NCBI GenBank assembly: GCA_039698035.1
Contig: JBDKSW010000011.1
Coordinates: 248,001 to 312,000 of the forward strand
Length of the DNA stretch: 64,000 nt
Reading direction: 5' to 3'
Origin: JAJFUI01 sp039698035
GTDB lineage: Bacteria > Planctomycetota > Planctomycetia > Pirellulales > Thermoguttaceae
Shown here: in pieces, positions 55,714-63,694 of the stretch
Position numbering within the stretch: position 1 is the stretch's first letter
Layout: the number at the start of each line of letters is the position of its first letter
Position numbers and translations under genes: made by a program
Notes under the pieces: generated by a model
What the model was told of the DNA's origin: nothing
Databases searched by the model: none
What the model saw: the letters and a program-made list of their open reading frames with translations, nothing else

Positions 55714-55734
55714 GTGGTCAGTGGTCAGTGGTCA
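55714..55734 (+). repeat. Three perfect tandem heptads between rpsK and rpsD
   Basis: GTGGTCA occurs three times in a row, at 55714, 55721 and 55728. Read on the gene strand the unit is TGACCAC. It lies directly upstream of rpsD on the minus strand. Confidence 0.9.
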
Positions 55735-55788
55735 GGAGCTAGCGGGCGTTGAGTAATGGGCGATACAGCGATTGCGACTCTTTCGTTG

Positions 55789-55823
55789 CACGATCCACGA
55801 CCCACCACCCGCAATTCACTTTT
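55789..55823 (+). repeat. Degenerate heptads abutting rpsK
   Basis: Consecutive seven-base units starting CACGATC at 55789, then CACGACC at 55796 and CACCACC at 55803, with two further diverged units (CGCAATT, CACTTTT) up to the rpsK stop. The first three differ by one or two bases. Confidence 0.7.
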
Positions 55824-55824
55824 C

Positions 55825-56232
55825 TTACACGCGGCGACGCTTCTTTGGGCGACAACCGTTGTGCGGCAATGGGGTCACATCTTCGATCGACTTAATCTTC
55901 AAACCGGCGGCCTGCAGGGCCGTGATGGCGGATTCCCGACCGCTGCCGGGCCCCTTCACCTTCACGTCAACCTCCTTCATCCCATACTTCACGGCTTTCT
56001 CGGCCACCTGCTGAGCCGACATCTGTCCGGCAAACGGTGTACTCTTGCGACTTCCCTTGAAACCGCAAGTGCCGGCGCTGGCCCAACAGAGGGCCTCGCC
56101 CTTGCCGTCGGTGATGGTAATCACCGTGTTATTGAAGGTCGCCTTGATGTGAGCCACGCCCACACTAACGTTACGGCGAACCTTTTTTCGCGAGCTGCTG
56201 GACGCTGAAGTCGATGTTTTGGCCAATGTCAA
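55825..56232 (-). CDS. rpsK: uS11, small-subunit ribosomal protein
   Basis: 135 residues. The family core is present: GVAHIKATFNNTVITITDG, GFKGSRKSTPFAGQMSAQ, AEKAVKYGMKEVDVKVKGPG and the terminal VTPLPHNGCRPKKRRRV. A serine-rich N-terminal extension (residues 6-18, STSASSSSRKKVR) precedes the core. uS11 sits on the 30S platform near the mRNA exit. It lies between rpsM (68-base gap) and rpsD. Confidence 0.98.
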   Translation of the reverse strand: MTLAKTSTSASSSSRKKVRRNVSVGVAHIKATFNNTVITITDGKGEALCWASAGTCGFKGSRKSTPFAGQMSAQQVAEKAVKYGMKEVDVKVKGPGSGRESAITALQAAGLKIKSIEDVTPLPHNGCRPKKRRRV

Positions 56233-56300
56233 AACTCCAAAGTTCTAAGGCAGGCAGCAGTCCGCTCAAACGCGGAGAAGACCGACACCCGATATCTGCA

Positions 56301-56684
56301 TTATCGCAAGTCCTTGACGCCCTTCTTGCCGGCCACGGTCTTCTTCGGGCCCTTACGCGTGCGGGCGTTGGTACGGGTTCGCTGTCCGCGCACCGGCAGG
56401 CCACGGCGATGCCGCAGCCCACGATAGCAACCGATGTCCTTCAGACGCGCGATATTCTGGTTACGCTGGCGCCGCAACTGCCCCTCGACGACATAGTCCT
56501 TGTCGAGCAGAGCAGCCAAGCGGGCCAACTCGTCCTCGCGAAGCTCGCGGGCACGAACATGCGGGTCGATTCCCGCCTTGCGGCACAGATCGCGGGCGAT
56601 TTTCGGCCCTACCCCATAAAGGTAGCAGAGCGAAATTTCAGTGGGGCGATCGTTCGGGATGTCAACACCCAACAGACGCGGCAT
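56301..56684 (-). CDS. rpsM: uS13, small-subunit ribosomal protein
   Basis: 127 residues. MPRLLGVDIPNDRPTEISL start, then YLYGVGPKIARDLC, the helix-hairpin-helix-like block, and the basic CYRGLRHRRGLPVRGQRTR with a long Lys/Arg-rich tail contacting the P-site tRNA. It follows rpmJ by 21 bases on the same strand and precedes rpsK. Confidence 0.98.
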   Translation of the reverse strand: MPRLLGVDIPNDRPTEISLCYLYGVGPKIARDLCRKAGIDPHVRARELREDELARLAALLDKDYVVEGQLRRQRNQNIARLKDIGCYRGLRHRRGLPVRGQRTRTNARTRKGPKKTVAGKKGVKDLR

Positions 56685-56705
56685 TCGTCGGCACTCCTGC
56701 TATGT

Positions 56706-56819
56706 TCAGCCCTGTCGCTGTTTGTGGCGTGGATTACTGCAAACCACGAACACCACGCCCCGGCGACGGACAATCTTGCAACTCTCGCAAATTCGCTTGA
56801 TACTGGCACGTACTTTCAT
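56706..56819 (-). CDS. rpmJ: bL36, large-subunit ribosomal protein (zinc type)
   Basis: 37 residues from the ATG at 56819, the exact family length and start (MKVRASIKRICESC). An in-frame ATG upstream adds 25 unrelated residues. The zinc site is complete: Cys11, Cys14, Cys27 and His32. The C-terminal RHKQRQG is the family ending. The gap of 157 bases between map and rpmJ is where infA (initiation factor IF-1) often sits; no infA was found there. Confidence 0.96.
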   Translation of the reverse strand: MKVRASIKRICESCKIVRRRGVVFVVCSNPRHKQRQG

Positions 56820-56976
56820 GGTAACGGCACACAAACCGGGTGCTGGTGTGAGGCAAAGCACCTTAGTATAAGCGTCAACCCCCCAGGCACACAAGCCCCA
56901 CTAACCGAGAAAAAAACAAAATTGGCCAAAAGCATGCTACAGCACGCTTTTGGGCGAAAAACCGCCATCACAACCC

Positions 56977-57765
56977 TCACCAAGTCTCACCGTTGGGCCC
57001 GGCGGTGAGCACCCAAGGCCCATTTTCCGTAATCGCGACGGTATGCTCGAAATGGGCACTCGGACGGCCATCGGCCGTGACCTGGGTCCAATGGTCCGCC
57101 TTTGTGCGAACCCGCTTGGTCCCCATATTCACCATCGGCTCGATCGCGATCACCAGGCCTGGCGCCAGACGGAAGTCGCCATGACCTCGCCGCATCTGGG
57201 TACTCACGAAATTCGGCACCTGAGGGTCTTCGTGCATGTCACGGCCGATGCCGTGACCGACGAATGCCTCGACGACCGAAAACCGGTATTTTTTGACGTA
57301 CGCCTCCATTTCGGCGGCCACCTCGCTCCACCGCGAGCAACGATCGAGCAGTGAAATCGCCAGGCATAGCGTATTCTTGGCAACTTCCACCAGGCGGGCC
57401 ACCTCGGGAGAAACGCGCCCAATCGTGTGGGTCACCGCCGCATCGCCGCACCAGCCATTCAGCCGGCAGCCTGTGTCAATGCTTACAATGTCTCCTTCGG
57501 CCAGTTGCCGTTTGCCGGGGATTCCATGCACCACTTCCTCGTTGATCGACACACAGGTCGAGGCCGGAAACGGCACGGGGCCAGGAAACCCCTTGAACAG
57601 CGGCTTCGCATGATGCTCGGCGAATTGCCGGTCAATCTCGGCGTCGATCTCGGCGGTCGTCACACCCGGGCGAAGCATCTCGGTGACGCGCTGATGGGCC
57701 TCCCAGACCAGCAGTCCGGCCTTGCGCATCTCAGCCAGCTCTCGCGGCGACCGTAATATCTCCAC
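56977..57765 (-). CDS. map: Map, type I methionine aminopeptidase, GTG start
   Basis: 262 residues from a GTG at 57765. It is preferred because it lies one base after the adk stop, has GGGGAG just upstream, and opens with VEILRSPRELAEMRKAGLLV, the typical Map beginning. The longer ATG frame would run into adk. The five metal ligands are present: SIDTG and WCGDAAVTH (aspartates), VGHGIGRDMHEDP (His), AIEPMVN (Glu) and FEHTVAI (Glu). It removes the initiator methionine. Co-directional with adk and secY, as in many spc operons. Confidence 0.96.
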   Translation of the reverse strand: MEILRSPRELAEMRKAGLLVWEAHQRVTEMLRPGVTTAEIDAEIDRQFAEHHAKPLFKGFPGPVPFPASTCVSINEEVVHGIPGKRQLAEGDIVSIDTGCRLNGWCGDAAVTHTIGRVSPEVARLVEVAKNTLCLAISLLDRCSRWSEVAAEMEAYVKKYRFSVVEAFVGHGIGRDMHEDPQVPNFVSTQMRRGHGDFRLAPGLVIAIEPMVNMGTKRVRTKADHWTQVTADGRPSAHFEHTVAITENGPWVLTAGPNGETW

Positions 57766-57766
57766 G

Positions 57767-58321
57767 CTACTCCCCGTCCAACGCGGCCCTTGCACGACCA
57801 AAAATCTCGTCCACCGTCCCAAGGCCGTCGATCGACTTCAACGATCCCTTGCGACCGTAAAAGGCCAAGAGCGGTTCGGTTTGTTTACGATAGGCAACCA
57901 GCCGCTGGCGAATGACCTCAGGCGTATCGTCCGCTCGCCCTCGACCGGCCAGCCGACGGAACAGCTCATCCTCGGGCACTTGCAGCTCGAGCACCGCGTC
58001 GAGCGGCGTCCCTTTCTCGGCCAGCATCCGATCGAGCGCCTCAGCCTGGGCGATGGTCCGCGGAAAGCCGTCCAGCAGGTAGCCATCGCGGCAATCCGGC
58101 ATAGCAAGCCGCTCGGCGATAATCTCGATGATGATGTCGTCCGGCACCAGAGCGCCGGAGGACATGAACTTGTCAGCCTTCAGTCCAACGTCGGTCTTGG
58201 CGTCGCGGGCGGCACGGAGCATGTCGCCGGTCGAAAGATGCGCCATCCGGTAGGTTTTGACCAGCCGCTCAGCCTGCGTGCCCTTGCCCGCACCGGGTGG
58301 ACCAATGAAAACCATACGCAT
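57767..58321 (-). CDS. adk: Adk, adenylate kinase (short-lid type)
   Basis: 184 residues. P-loop FIGPPGAGKGTQAERLVK at 4-21, STGDMLRAA, GFPRTIAQAEAL and the LID-side RRLAGRGRADDTPEV. The LID domain is short and lacks the zinc-binding cysteines of long-type enzymes. It balances AMP, ADP and ATP. Ends one base before the map start, and lies 86 bases downstream of secY. Confidence 0.97.
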   Translation of the reverse strand: MRMVFIGPPGAGKGTQAERLVKTYRMAHLSTGDMLRAARDAKTDVGLKADKFMSSGALVPDDIIIEIIAERLAMPDCRDGYLLDGFPRTIAQAEALDRMLAEKGTPLDAVLELQVPEDELFRRLAGRGRADDTPEVIRQRLVAYRKQTEPLLAFYGRKGSLKSIDGLGTVDEIFGRARAALDGE

Positions 58322-58407
58322 AAGAGCGAACCTCTCGTTAAGGCAAGCAATGCGAGGAGTCAGAACGGGGGGGCTGGGAGACGCATTCCACGATCCCCCA
58401 GGTCGCT

Positions 58408-59760
58408 CTACCCTCGCTCCAACAATCCCTTGTAGTTCCGCATGACGAGGTGGCTGTCGATCTTTTGCACGAGATCGAACGCAACACTCACCGCGATCAG
58501 CAGGCTGGTGCCGCCGTAGAAGCTCGCCAAGCCGTAATTGACACCGGCGACCGAGGCGACGACCGTAGGCAGGATCGCCACGACCGCCAAGAATCCGGCG
58601 CCCACGTAGGTGATCCGCACCATGACTTTTTCCAGGTAATCGGCGGTCCGTCTGCCCGGTCGATAGCCGGGGATGAACGTGCCGTAGTTCTTCAGGTTAT
58701 CCGACATGTCCTTCGGGTTGAAGGAGATGGCAGTCCAGAAGTAGCAGAAGAAGTAAATCAGGATGATGTACAGGATGTTGTAGGTCCACGACTCGCCTCG
58801 CTGGAACGAGTCGGCGATACCGCTCCAGAAATTGGGGTGCGAGGAGGCCAGGGCCTTGAAAATCACCTGCGGGAACAGCAACAAGCTGCTGGCAAAGATG
58901 ATAGGCATGACGCCGGCCTGATTGACCCGCAGCGGCAGATACTGGCGGGTGCCGCCGTACACGCGACGTCCTCGAACGTGCTTCGCGCTTTGGGTTGGGA
59001 TACGGCGTTGCCCCTGGGTAATCAGCACGACACCGACCACGACGCCCACGAACAGGACGGACAGCATCAGGAGCGTGTCGACGCCAACCTGGCCGCGGCC
59101 GCCGCTCAACTCCAAACCGGCCTTGCTGATCGGCTCGATGAGCTGCGACCAGCTGGCGCCTGGCATTCTGGCCAGGATACCGGCCATGATGATCAGGCTG
59201 ATGCCGTTGCCGATGCCGTACTCGTCGATCTGCTCGCCAAGCCACATCAGAAACGCCGTTCCGGCGGTCATGGTCAGCACGGCCGTGAGCTGCCACATGA
59301 ACGGCAACGTGCCGTCGATCAGGAGGTCCTGCCGGACGAGGCCCTGCTTGATCAGCACAGCCATATAGGCCCAGCTCTGGCCGAGGCATAGGATGATGGT
59401 AGCGTAGCGCGTGTATTCGTTGATCTTCTTGCGGCCGGTCTCACCCTCTTTTTGCAGCTTTTCGAGCGGCGGATAGACGCTGGCCAACAGCTGGAAGATA
59501 ATCGATGCGGAGATATAGGGCATGATGCCCAGGCCAAAAATCGTGGCGCGAGTCAGATCGCTGGCGCTGAAGATGGCCACTTGGCGAAAGATGTCACCCA
59601 TGCCGCCCGAGCCGCCGAAGAAGGCGCTCATGCTCTTATAATCGACGATGAAGAGCGGGATGGCTTCGCCGATCCGGTAGACGGCCAACAGCACCAGCGT
59701 GAAGAGAATCTTCTTCCGCAATTCGGGAATGGTGAAGATGACGCGAATCTTTTCCCACAT
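58408..59760 (-). CDS. secY: SecY, Sec translocase channel subunit
   Basis: 450 residues from the ATG at 59760, which begins MWEKIRVIFTIPELRKKI. An upstream in-frame ATG adds 20 residues inside the repeat-filled gap. Ten membrane helices are visible. Signatures include YRIGEAIPLFIV, FGLGIMPYISASIIFQLL, GNGISLIIMAGILARMP and PGYRPGRRTADYLEKVM (cytoplasmic loop that contacts the ribosome). The inner-membrane channel for secreted and membrane proteins. It follows rplO, the usual order. Confidence 0.97.
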   Translation of the reverse strand: MWEKIRVIFTIPELRKKILFTLVLLAVYRIGEAIPLFIVDYKSMSAFFGGSGGMGDIFRQVAIFSASDLTRATIFGLGIMPYISASIIFQLLASVYPPLEKLQKEGETGRKKINEYTRYATIILCLGQSWAYMAVLIKQGLVRQDLLIDGTLPFMWQLTAVLTMTAGTAFLMWLGEQIDEYGIGNGISLIIMAGILARMPGASWSQLIEPISKAGLELSGGRGQVGVDTLLMLSVLFVGVVVGVVLITQGQRRIPTQSAKHVRGRRVYGGTRQYLPLRVNQAGVMPIIFASSLLLFPQVIFKALASSHPNFWSGIADSFQRGESWTYNILYIILIYFFCYFWTAISFNPKDMSDNLKNYGTFIPGYRPGRRTADYLEKVMVRITYVGAGFLAVVAILPTVVASVAGVNYGLASFYGGTSLLIAVSVAFDLVQKIDSHLVMRNYKGLLERG

Positions 59761-59778
59761 GGCTAGATCCTTCGCATA

Positions 59779-59855
59779 GGGCTTGGTCCTTATGTCCTGG
59801 GGCTTGGGTCTTAACGCCAAGACCTAAGGCTGAAGACCTGGCACCCAAGACCGAG
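59779..59855 (+). repeat. Eleven consecutive seven-base units between secY and rplO
   Basis: The region divides cleanly into heptads with several recurring words: GGGCTTG at 59779 and 59800, GTCCTTA at 59786 and GGTCTTA at 59807, GACCTAA at 59821, GACCTGG at 59835 and GACCGAG at 59849. Recurrence at multiples of seven (14 or 21) shows the register. It occupies most of the 107-base gap. Confidence 0.8.
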
Positions 59856-59867
59856 CCTTATCGCTTC

Positions 59868-60365
59868 CTACGATTTTCGGGCCTTCGCCTTCATCTTGTT
59901 CTTCACGACCGGCTTCTTGCCTGGCAGGACGATCGCCTGCCCGCCGGCCTTCTCGATCTTCTCGCTGGCCGACTGGCTGAACTTATGGGCGGAAACCTTG
60001 AGCGACTTGGTCAGTTCGCCGTTGCCCAGGACCTTCAACTGGTCGAAGCTGCCTTTGAGGAGGCCCTTGCCGTGAAGCGTTTCGGGCGAGATTTCCTCAC
60101 CGGCCTGGAAGTGGGTTTCGAGCGAGGCCAAGTTGATGATGGCGACGGACGGGGCCCATTGATTTGTGAAGCCACGTTTCGGAATGCGGCGAACCAAAGG
60201 CATCTGGCCGCCTTCAAAAACTGGCGAAGTCGAGGAACCCGAGCGAGAGCCCTGGCCCTTGCTGCCGCGGGTGGCCGTTTTGCCGTGCCCGGAGCCAATG
60301 CCTCGGCCGATCCGCTTACGCGACTTGTTCCGCTGGATTCCGCGATGGACGTCGTTCAGATTCAT
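59868..60365 (-). CDS. rplO: uL15, large-subunit ribosomal protein
   Basis: 165 residues. RKRIGRGIGSGHGKTATRGSKGQ at 16-38 is the family glycine-rich N-terminal tail. It is followed by FEGGQMPLVRRIPKRGF and the C-terminal Lys-rich end (VVKNKMKAKARKS). It overlaps the rpsE stop by four bases (ATGA), so there is no space for rpmD between them. Confidence 0.97.
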   Translation of the reverse strand: MNLNDVHRGIQRNKSRKRIGRGIGSGHGKTATRGSKGQGSRSGSSTSPVFEGGQMPLVRRIPKRGFTNQWAPSVAIINLASLETHFQAGEEISPETLHGKGLLKGSFDQLKVLGNGELTKSLKVSAHKFSQSASEKIEKAGGQAIVLPGKKPVVKNKMKAKARKS

Positions 60366-60847
60366 GTCAGGGAGACTCCGCGCAGGCGTTCGACTTCGCC
60401 CTGCGAGCGAAGCGACTTCAGGGCCTCAATAGTGGCTTTGACGAGATTAGTTGGATTGGTGGAGCCGAAGCTCTTCGTGAGGATGTCGTGGAGGCCGCAC
60501 GCCTCGCAAACCGCACGAACCGCCGAACCGGCGATCACGCCCGTACCCGGGCCAGCCGGGACGAGGACAACCTGGGACGAGCCGAAGCGGCCCTTGACCG
60601 TGTGTGGGATCGAGGTGCCCTGCATATGGACAGGGATCAGGTTGCGAGAACCGTCTTTCACGGCCTTCTCGACCGCCGGCGGAACTTCGTTTGCCTTGCC
60701 GTAGCCCCAGCCGACACGACCTTGACCGTCGCCGACGACGACGAGGGCCGTGAAGCTGAAACGCCGGCCTCCCTTGACCACCGCGGCACAGCGGCGGATC
60801 TTGATGACCTTATCGATCAATTGACCTTGAACGGTGTCGGTTGACAT
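60362..60847 (-). CDS. rpsE: uS5, small-subunit ribosomal protein
   Basis: 161 residues. KGGRRFSFTALVVVGDGQG and GWGYGKANEVPPAVEKA are the double-stranded RNA-binding-like block. PAGPGTGVIAGSAVRAVCE follows near 96-114. It contacts the decoding region and mRNA entry. rplO overlaps its stop by four bases. The upstream gap to rplR contains heptad repeats. Confidence 0.97.
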   Translation of the reverse strand: MSTDTVQGQLIDKVIKIRRCAAVVKGGRRFSFTALVVVGDGQGRVGWGYGKANEVPPAVEKAVKDGSRNLIPVHMQGTSIPHTVKGRFGSSQVVLVPAGPGTGVIAGSAVRAVCEACGLHDILTKSFGSTNPTNLVKATIEALKSLRSQGEVERLRGVSLT

Positions 60848-60855
60848 ATTCTCTG

Positions 60856-60883
60856 GCTTTCAGCTTTCAGCTCACAGCCATCA
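60856..60883 (+). repeat. Four heptads between rplR and rpsE
   Basis: GCTTTCA at 60856 and again at 60863, then GCTCACA at 60870 and GCCATCA at 60877. All begin GC and end CA. They sit just outside the rpsE start. Confidence 0.75.
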
Positions 60884-60921
60884 GCGTCGCCTTCGCAAGG
60901 CCGATCGCTGATTGGTGACGG

Positions 60922-61290
60922 CTAGAATTTCAGACCTGCTTCTCGGGCGGCGGCGGCCAGTGCAGCCACGCGACCATGATATTTGTACTCGCGGCGGTCA
61001 AAGACCACTTCTTGGATGCCCGCGGCAATGGCCCGGGCAGCAATCGCCTTGCCAACCGCCGTGGCGGCTGTCTTGTTACCACCATAGCGCACCGTTTCCC
61101 GCAGCTCGGGGTCACGGGTGCTGGCGGTTGCCAGCGTCCGGCCAACGCTGTCGTCGATAATCTGCGCGTACATGTTCTGCCGGCTGCGGAAGACGCTCAA
61201 CCGCGGGCGGCTCGCAACCTTCTTCAGGTGGTTGCGGACGCGCAGGCCGCGGCGCCCTCGCTGCCGGCCAACTTGTCTCTCGTGTCTCAC
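60922..61290 (-). CDS. rplR: uL18, large-subunit ribosomal protein
   Basis: 122 residues. The 5S rRNA-binding family core is present: VRNHLKKVASRPRLSVFRSR, NMYAQIIDDSVGRTLATAST and the C-terminal FDRREYKYHGRVAALAAAAR. The basic N-terminus (KVGRQRGRRGLRVR) is longer than in many species. It follows rplF after a 170-base gap that is itself repeat-like. Confidence 0.97.
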   Translation of the reverse strand: MRHERQVGRQRGRRGLRVRNHLKKVASRPRLSVFRSRQNMYAQIIDDSVGRTLATASTRDPELRETVRYGGNKTAATAVGKAIAARAIAAGIQEVVFDRREYKYHGRVAALAAAAREAGLKF

Positions 61291-61307
61291 GGTGGAATCC
61301 TCTCAAA

Positions 61308-61335
61308 CAGTGGCCAGTGATCCGTGGTCGGTGGT
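61308..61335 (+). repeat. Four heptads between rplF and rplR
   Basis: CAGTGGC at 61308, CAGTGAT at 61315, CCGTGGT at 61322 and CGGTGGT at 61329. The remaining gap up to 61460 shows looser seven-base words, for example CAACGAA at 61380, CGACCAA at 61387 and CCAGCAA at 61394. Confidence 0.7.
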
Positions 61336-61460
61336 TTGCCAAGGCGAGCTATGCACCTATTGCCACTCACCATCCAATTCAACGAACGACCAACCAGCAA
61401 CCCAAAAAGCACTACCCACTAACTGCGCTTGACTGGCCCTTGACCACGGGTCATTGGCCG

Positions 61461-62006
61461 CTATTTCACCATGGCCTTGCCCTGCTTGCGGCGGACCGGC
61501 TCGCCCAGGTAGCGAATACCCTTGCCCTTATAGGGCTCTGGCTTCCGCAACGCGCGAACCGACGCGGCAAAGTGGCCGACCAACTGCTTCTCGATCCCCT
61601 GAATCACAATGTGTTGCGGATCTGGCACGCCAACTTTGATCCCTTCGGGGATCGGCACGTGAAGCTCATTCGCCAGCCCGACGCGAAGCTGCAACGTCGT
61701 GCCTTGCACTGCCGCCAGATAACCGACGCCTTGAATTTCCAAACGCTTCTCATAGCCCTGAGTAACGCCGACGATCATATTGACCACCAACGCGCGGCTC
61801 AGGCCGTGCAGCGCCCGGCTCAGGCGCTCGTCGTCACGGCGAGTGACGGCAATCGTCTTGGCGACGTCGTCGTACGCGACGGACACCTCGGGGCGATGCT
61901 CCCATTCGAGCTTGCCCTTCGGCCCTTCGACGGTGATCTTCCGGTCCGCAATCTGGATTTTCACTCCAGCGGGCACCGGCACCAGCTTTTTTCCGATCCG
62001 AGACAT
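61461..62006 (-). CDS. rplF: uL6, large-subunit ribosomal protein
   Basis: 181 residues from the ATG at 62006 (MSRIGKKLVPVPAGVKIQI), two bases from the rpsH stop; a longer frame runs into rpsH and is a shadow. Two duplicated uL6 domains are visible, with VEGPKGKLEW in the first and YKGKGIRYLGEPVRRKQGK at the C-terminus. It binds 23S rRNA near the factor-binding site. Typical length. Confidence 0.97.
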   Translation of the reverse strand: MSRIGKKLVPVPAGVKIQIADRKITVEGPKGKLEWEHRPEVSVAYDDVAKTIAVTRRDDERLSRALHGLSRALVVNMIVGVTQGYEKRLEIQGVGYLAAVQGTTLQLRVGLANELHVPIPEGIKVGVPDPQHIVIQGIEKQLVGHFAASVRALRKPEPYKGKGIRYLGEPVRRKQGKAMVK

Positions 62007-62008
62007 GA

Positions 62009-62404
62009 TTACCAAACCTCGCAGAGGACTTCGCCGCCGAGCTTCCGTTGCCGGGCCTCCCGGTCGCTGATCACGCCGCGGCTGGTGCTGATAATACAGA
62101 TACCCAGCCCGCCGAGGATCGGCTTCAGACTCGTCACGCCACTGTAGACGCGCCGACCTGGCTTGCTGATGCGGCGAATACGCCGAATCACCCGCTCCCC
62201 GTTCGGGCCGTACTTTAGATGGACGCGGAGTTGGTTGGCCGGCTGGCCCTCCACCTCCTCCCAATCCCAGATATACCCTTCGCGCTTAAGCACCTCCGCC
62301 AATCCCCGCTTCACTTTGGAGACGGGCATATCAACTTGGGGCCGTTCGACGCGCACCGCGTTCCGGATGCGGGTCAACATGTCGGCAATCGGATCGGTCA
62401 TCAT
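62009..62404 (-). CDS. rpsH: uS8, small-subunit ribosomal protein
   Basis: 131 residues. MMTDPIADMLTRIRNAVR start and ISTSRGVISDREARQRKLGG end are the family hallmarks. It binds 16S rRNA helix 21 and in E. coli also represses the spc operon by binding its mRNA; no such structure was looked for here. Gaps of 15 bases from rpsN and 2 bases to rplF. Confidence 0.97.
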   Translation of the reverse strand: MMTDPIADMLTRIRNAVRVERPQVDMPVSKVKRGLAEVLKREGYIWDWEEVEGQPANQLRVHLKYGPNGERVIRRIRRISKPGRRVYSGVTSLKPILGGLGICIISTSRGVISDREARQRKLGGEVLCEVW

Positions 62405-62419
62405 CGGTCTAGGGTCCTT

Positions 62420-62605
62420 TCACCAACTCGCCTTGCGGACGCCGGGAATCAAGCCGCCATCGGCGAGCTTACGGAAGCAAATCCGGCAGATGCCAAACTT
62501 GCGGTACACAGCCCGTGGACGCCCACAAATCCGACACCGCCGTACTCGCTGGGTCGAGAACTTCGGCTTGCGAAGCGCTTTGGCGACTTTCGACTTGCTT
62601 GCCAT
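62420..62605 (-). CDS. rpsN: uS14, small-subunit ribosomal protein (zinc-binding short type)
   Basis: 61 residues, the short C+ form. Four zinc cysteines: Cys24, Cys27, Cys40 and Cys43 in RCRICGRPRAVYRKFGICRIC. The C-terminal SLIPGVRKASW-like end is GGLIPGVRKASW. Typical length for this type. Confidence 0.97.
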   Translation of the reverse strand: MASKSKVAKALRKPKFSTQRVRRCRICGRPRAVYRKFGICRICFRKLADGGLIPGVRKASW

Positions 62606-62639
62606 GCAATCATCTCACTCGTGGAATCGTATGTCCCAA

Positions 62640-63248
62640 CTAGGCCGCACGCAGCGGCATTCCAAAACCCCGCAACAACTCGCGGGCCTCATCGTCGTTT
62701 TCGGCGCTGGTGACCAGCGTGATGTTCATACCCTGGGGCGTGGTGAACTTATCGGGGTTCAATTCCGGGAACACCAATTGCTCTGTCAGCCCCAGGTTAT
62801 AGTTTCCACGACCGTCGAAGCCGTTGGGATCGAGCCCGCGGAAGTCGCGAACTCGCGGCAAGGCGATCGAAATCAGCCGGTCGAGGAACTCATACATCCG
62901 CTTTCCGCGCAACGTCACTTTGCAGCCAATCGGCATCCCTTCGCGCAGTTTGAAGTTAGCGATCGACTTACGGCTGACGGTCACAAGCGGCTTCTGGCCG
63001 CAGATGAGCGTCATCGCCTGAACCGCCTCTTCAAGATGCTTCTTTTCACTGATCGCCTTGCCAACGCCCATGTTCACAACCACCTTCTGCAGGCGGGGCA
63101 ACGCGTGGCGATTGGTGCGGCCGAGCTTCTCCGCCAGGCTGGCGAGAATTTCTTTTCGGTACTTCTCTTGCAACCGCGGGACCGGAACAACCTCCGGCTC
63201 CTGAGATTGCTCGGCCTTACTCGGTTTCTTTGCTTTAGCTGCGCTCAT
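62640..63248 (-). CDS. rplE: uL5, large-subunit ribosomal protein
   Basis: 202 residues; the family core of about 180 is preceded by roughly 20 Lys/Glu-rich residues. Core motifs: LQEKYRKEILASLAEKLG, KVVVNMGVGKA, SRKSIANFKLREGMPIGCKV and GNYNLGLTEQLVFPE. It binds 5S rRNA. The start at 63248 is the most upstream ATG; a later start without the extension has no better Shine-Dalgarno sequence that I could see. rplX lies 95 bases upstream. Confidence 0.96.
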   Translation of the reverse strand: MSAAKAKKPSKAEQSQEPEVVPVPRLQEKYRKEILASLAEKLGRTNRHALPRLQKVVVNMGVGKAISEKKHLEEAVQAMTLICGQKPLVTVSRKSIANFKLREGMPIGCKVTLRGKRMYEFLDRLISIALPRVRDFRGLDPNGFDGRGNYNLGLTEQLVFPELNPDKFTTPQGMNITLVTSAENDDEARELLRGFGMPLRAA

Positions 63249-63343
63249 ATCTGGCCTCGGACGGGTCCGCCGGCTGCGGCATTACTCGCAACGGCGGTCG
63301 TGGCTTGTTCTCTCAAATGCCGATTGCGGCTTGCAATAATCCT

Positions 63344-63694
63344 CTACTTCGCGGCGTATCGGGCCTTGGCCGGCGAAACCAGCCCGTTGCCCGCCCCACA
63401 TTTCTTGCAGTAACGCTCCTTGGCACCGTCGGGTAGATAGCGAACGCCGACTCGGGCCGCGGCCCCGCACTTCTGGCAGACCAGCTGCACATTACTGACG
63501 GAGATCGGCATCTCCTTCGAGAGCCGGCCGCCCTGCGGGTTCTTCTGGCTGCGCTTCACGTGCTTGTACACGCGATTGACACCCTCGACGACCAGCTTGT
63601 CGGTCTTCCGAATCACACGGAGAACCTTGCCGGTGGTGCCGCGATCATCGCCGGCGATCACTTTCACGGTGTCGTTGCTCTTGATCCGCATCAC
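63344..63694 (-). CDS. rplX: uL24, large-subunit ribosomal protein
   Basis: 116 residues. The KOW-type N-terminus is IKSNDTVKVIAGDDRGTTGK. The C-terminal half carries two Cys pairs, CQKCG and CKKCG, that could bind zinc. The ATG overlaps the rplN stop by four bases. The ~95-base gap to rplE shows no clear repeat. Confidence 0.96.
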   Translation of the reverse strand: MMRIKSNDTVKVIAGDDRGTTGKVLRVIRKTDKLVVEGVNRVYKHVKRSQKNPQGGRLSKEMPISVSNVQLVCQKCGAAARVGVRYLPDGAKERYCKKCGAGNGLVSPAKARYAAK

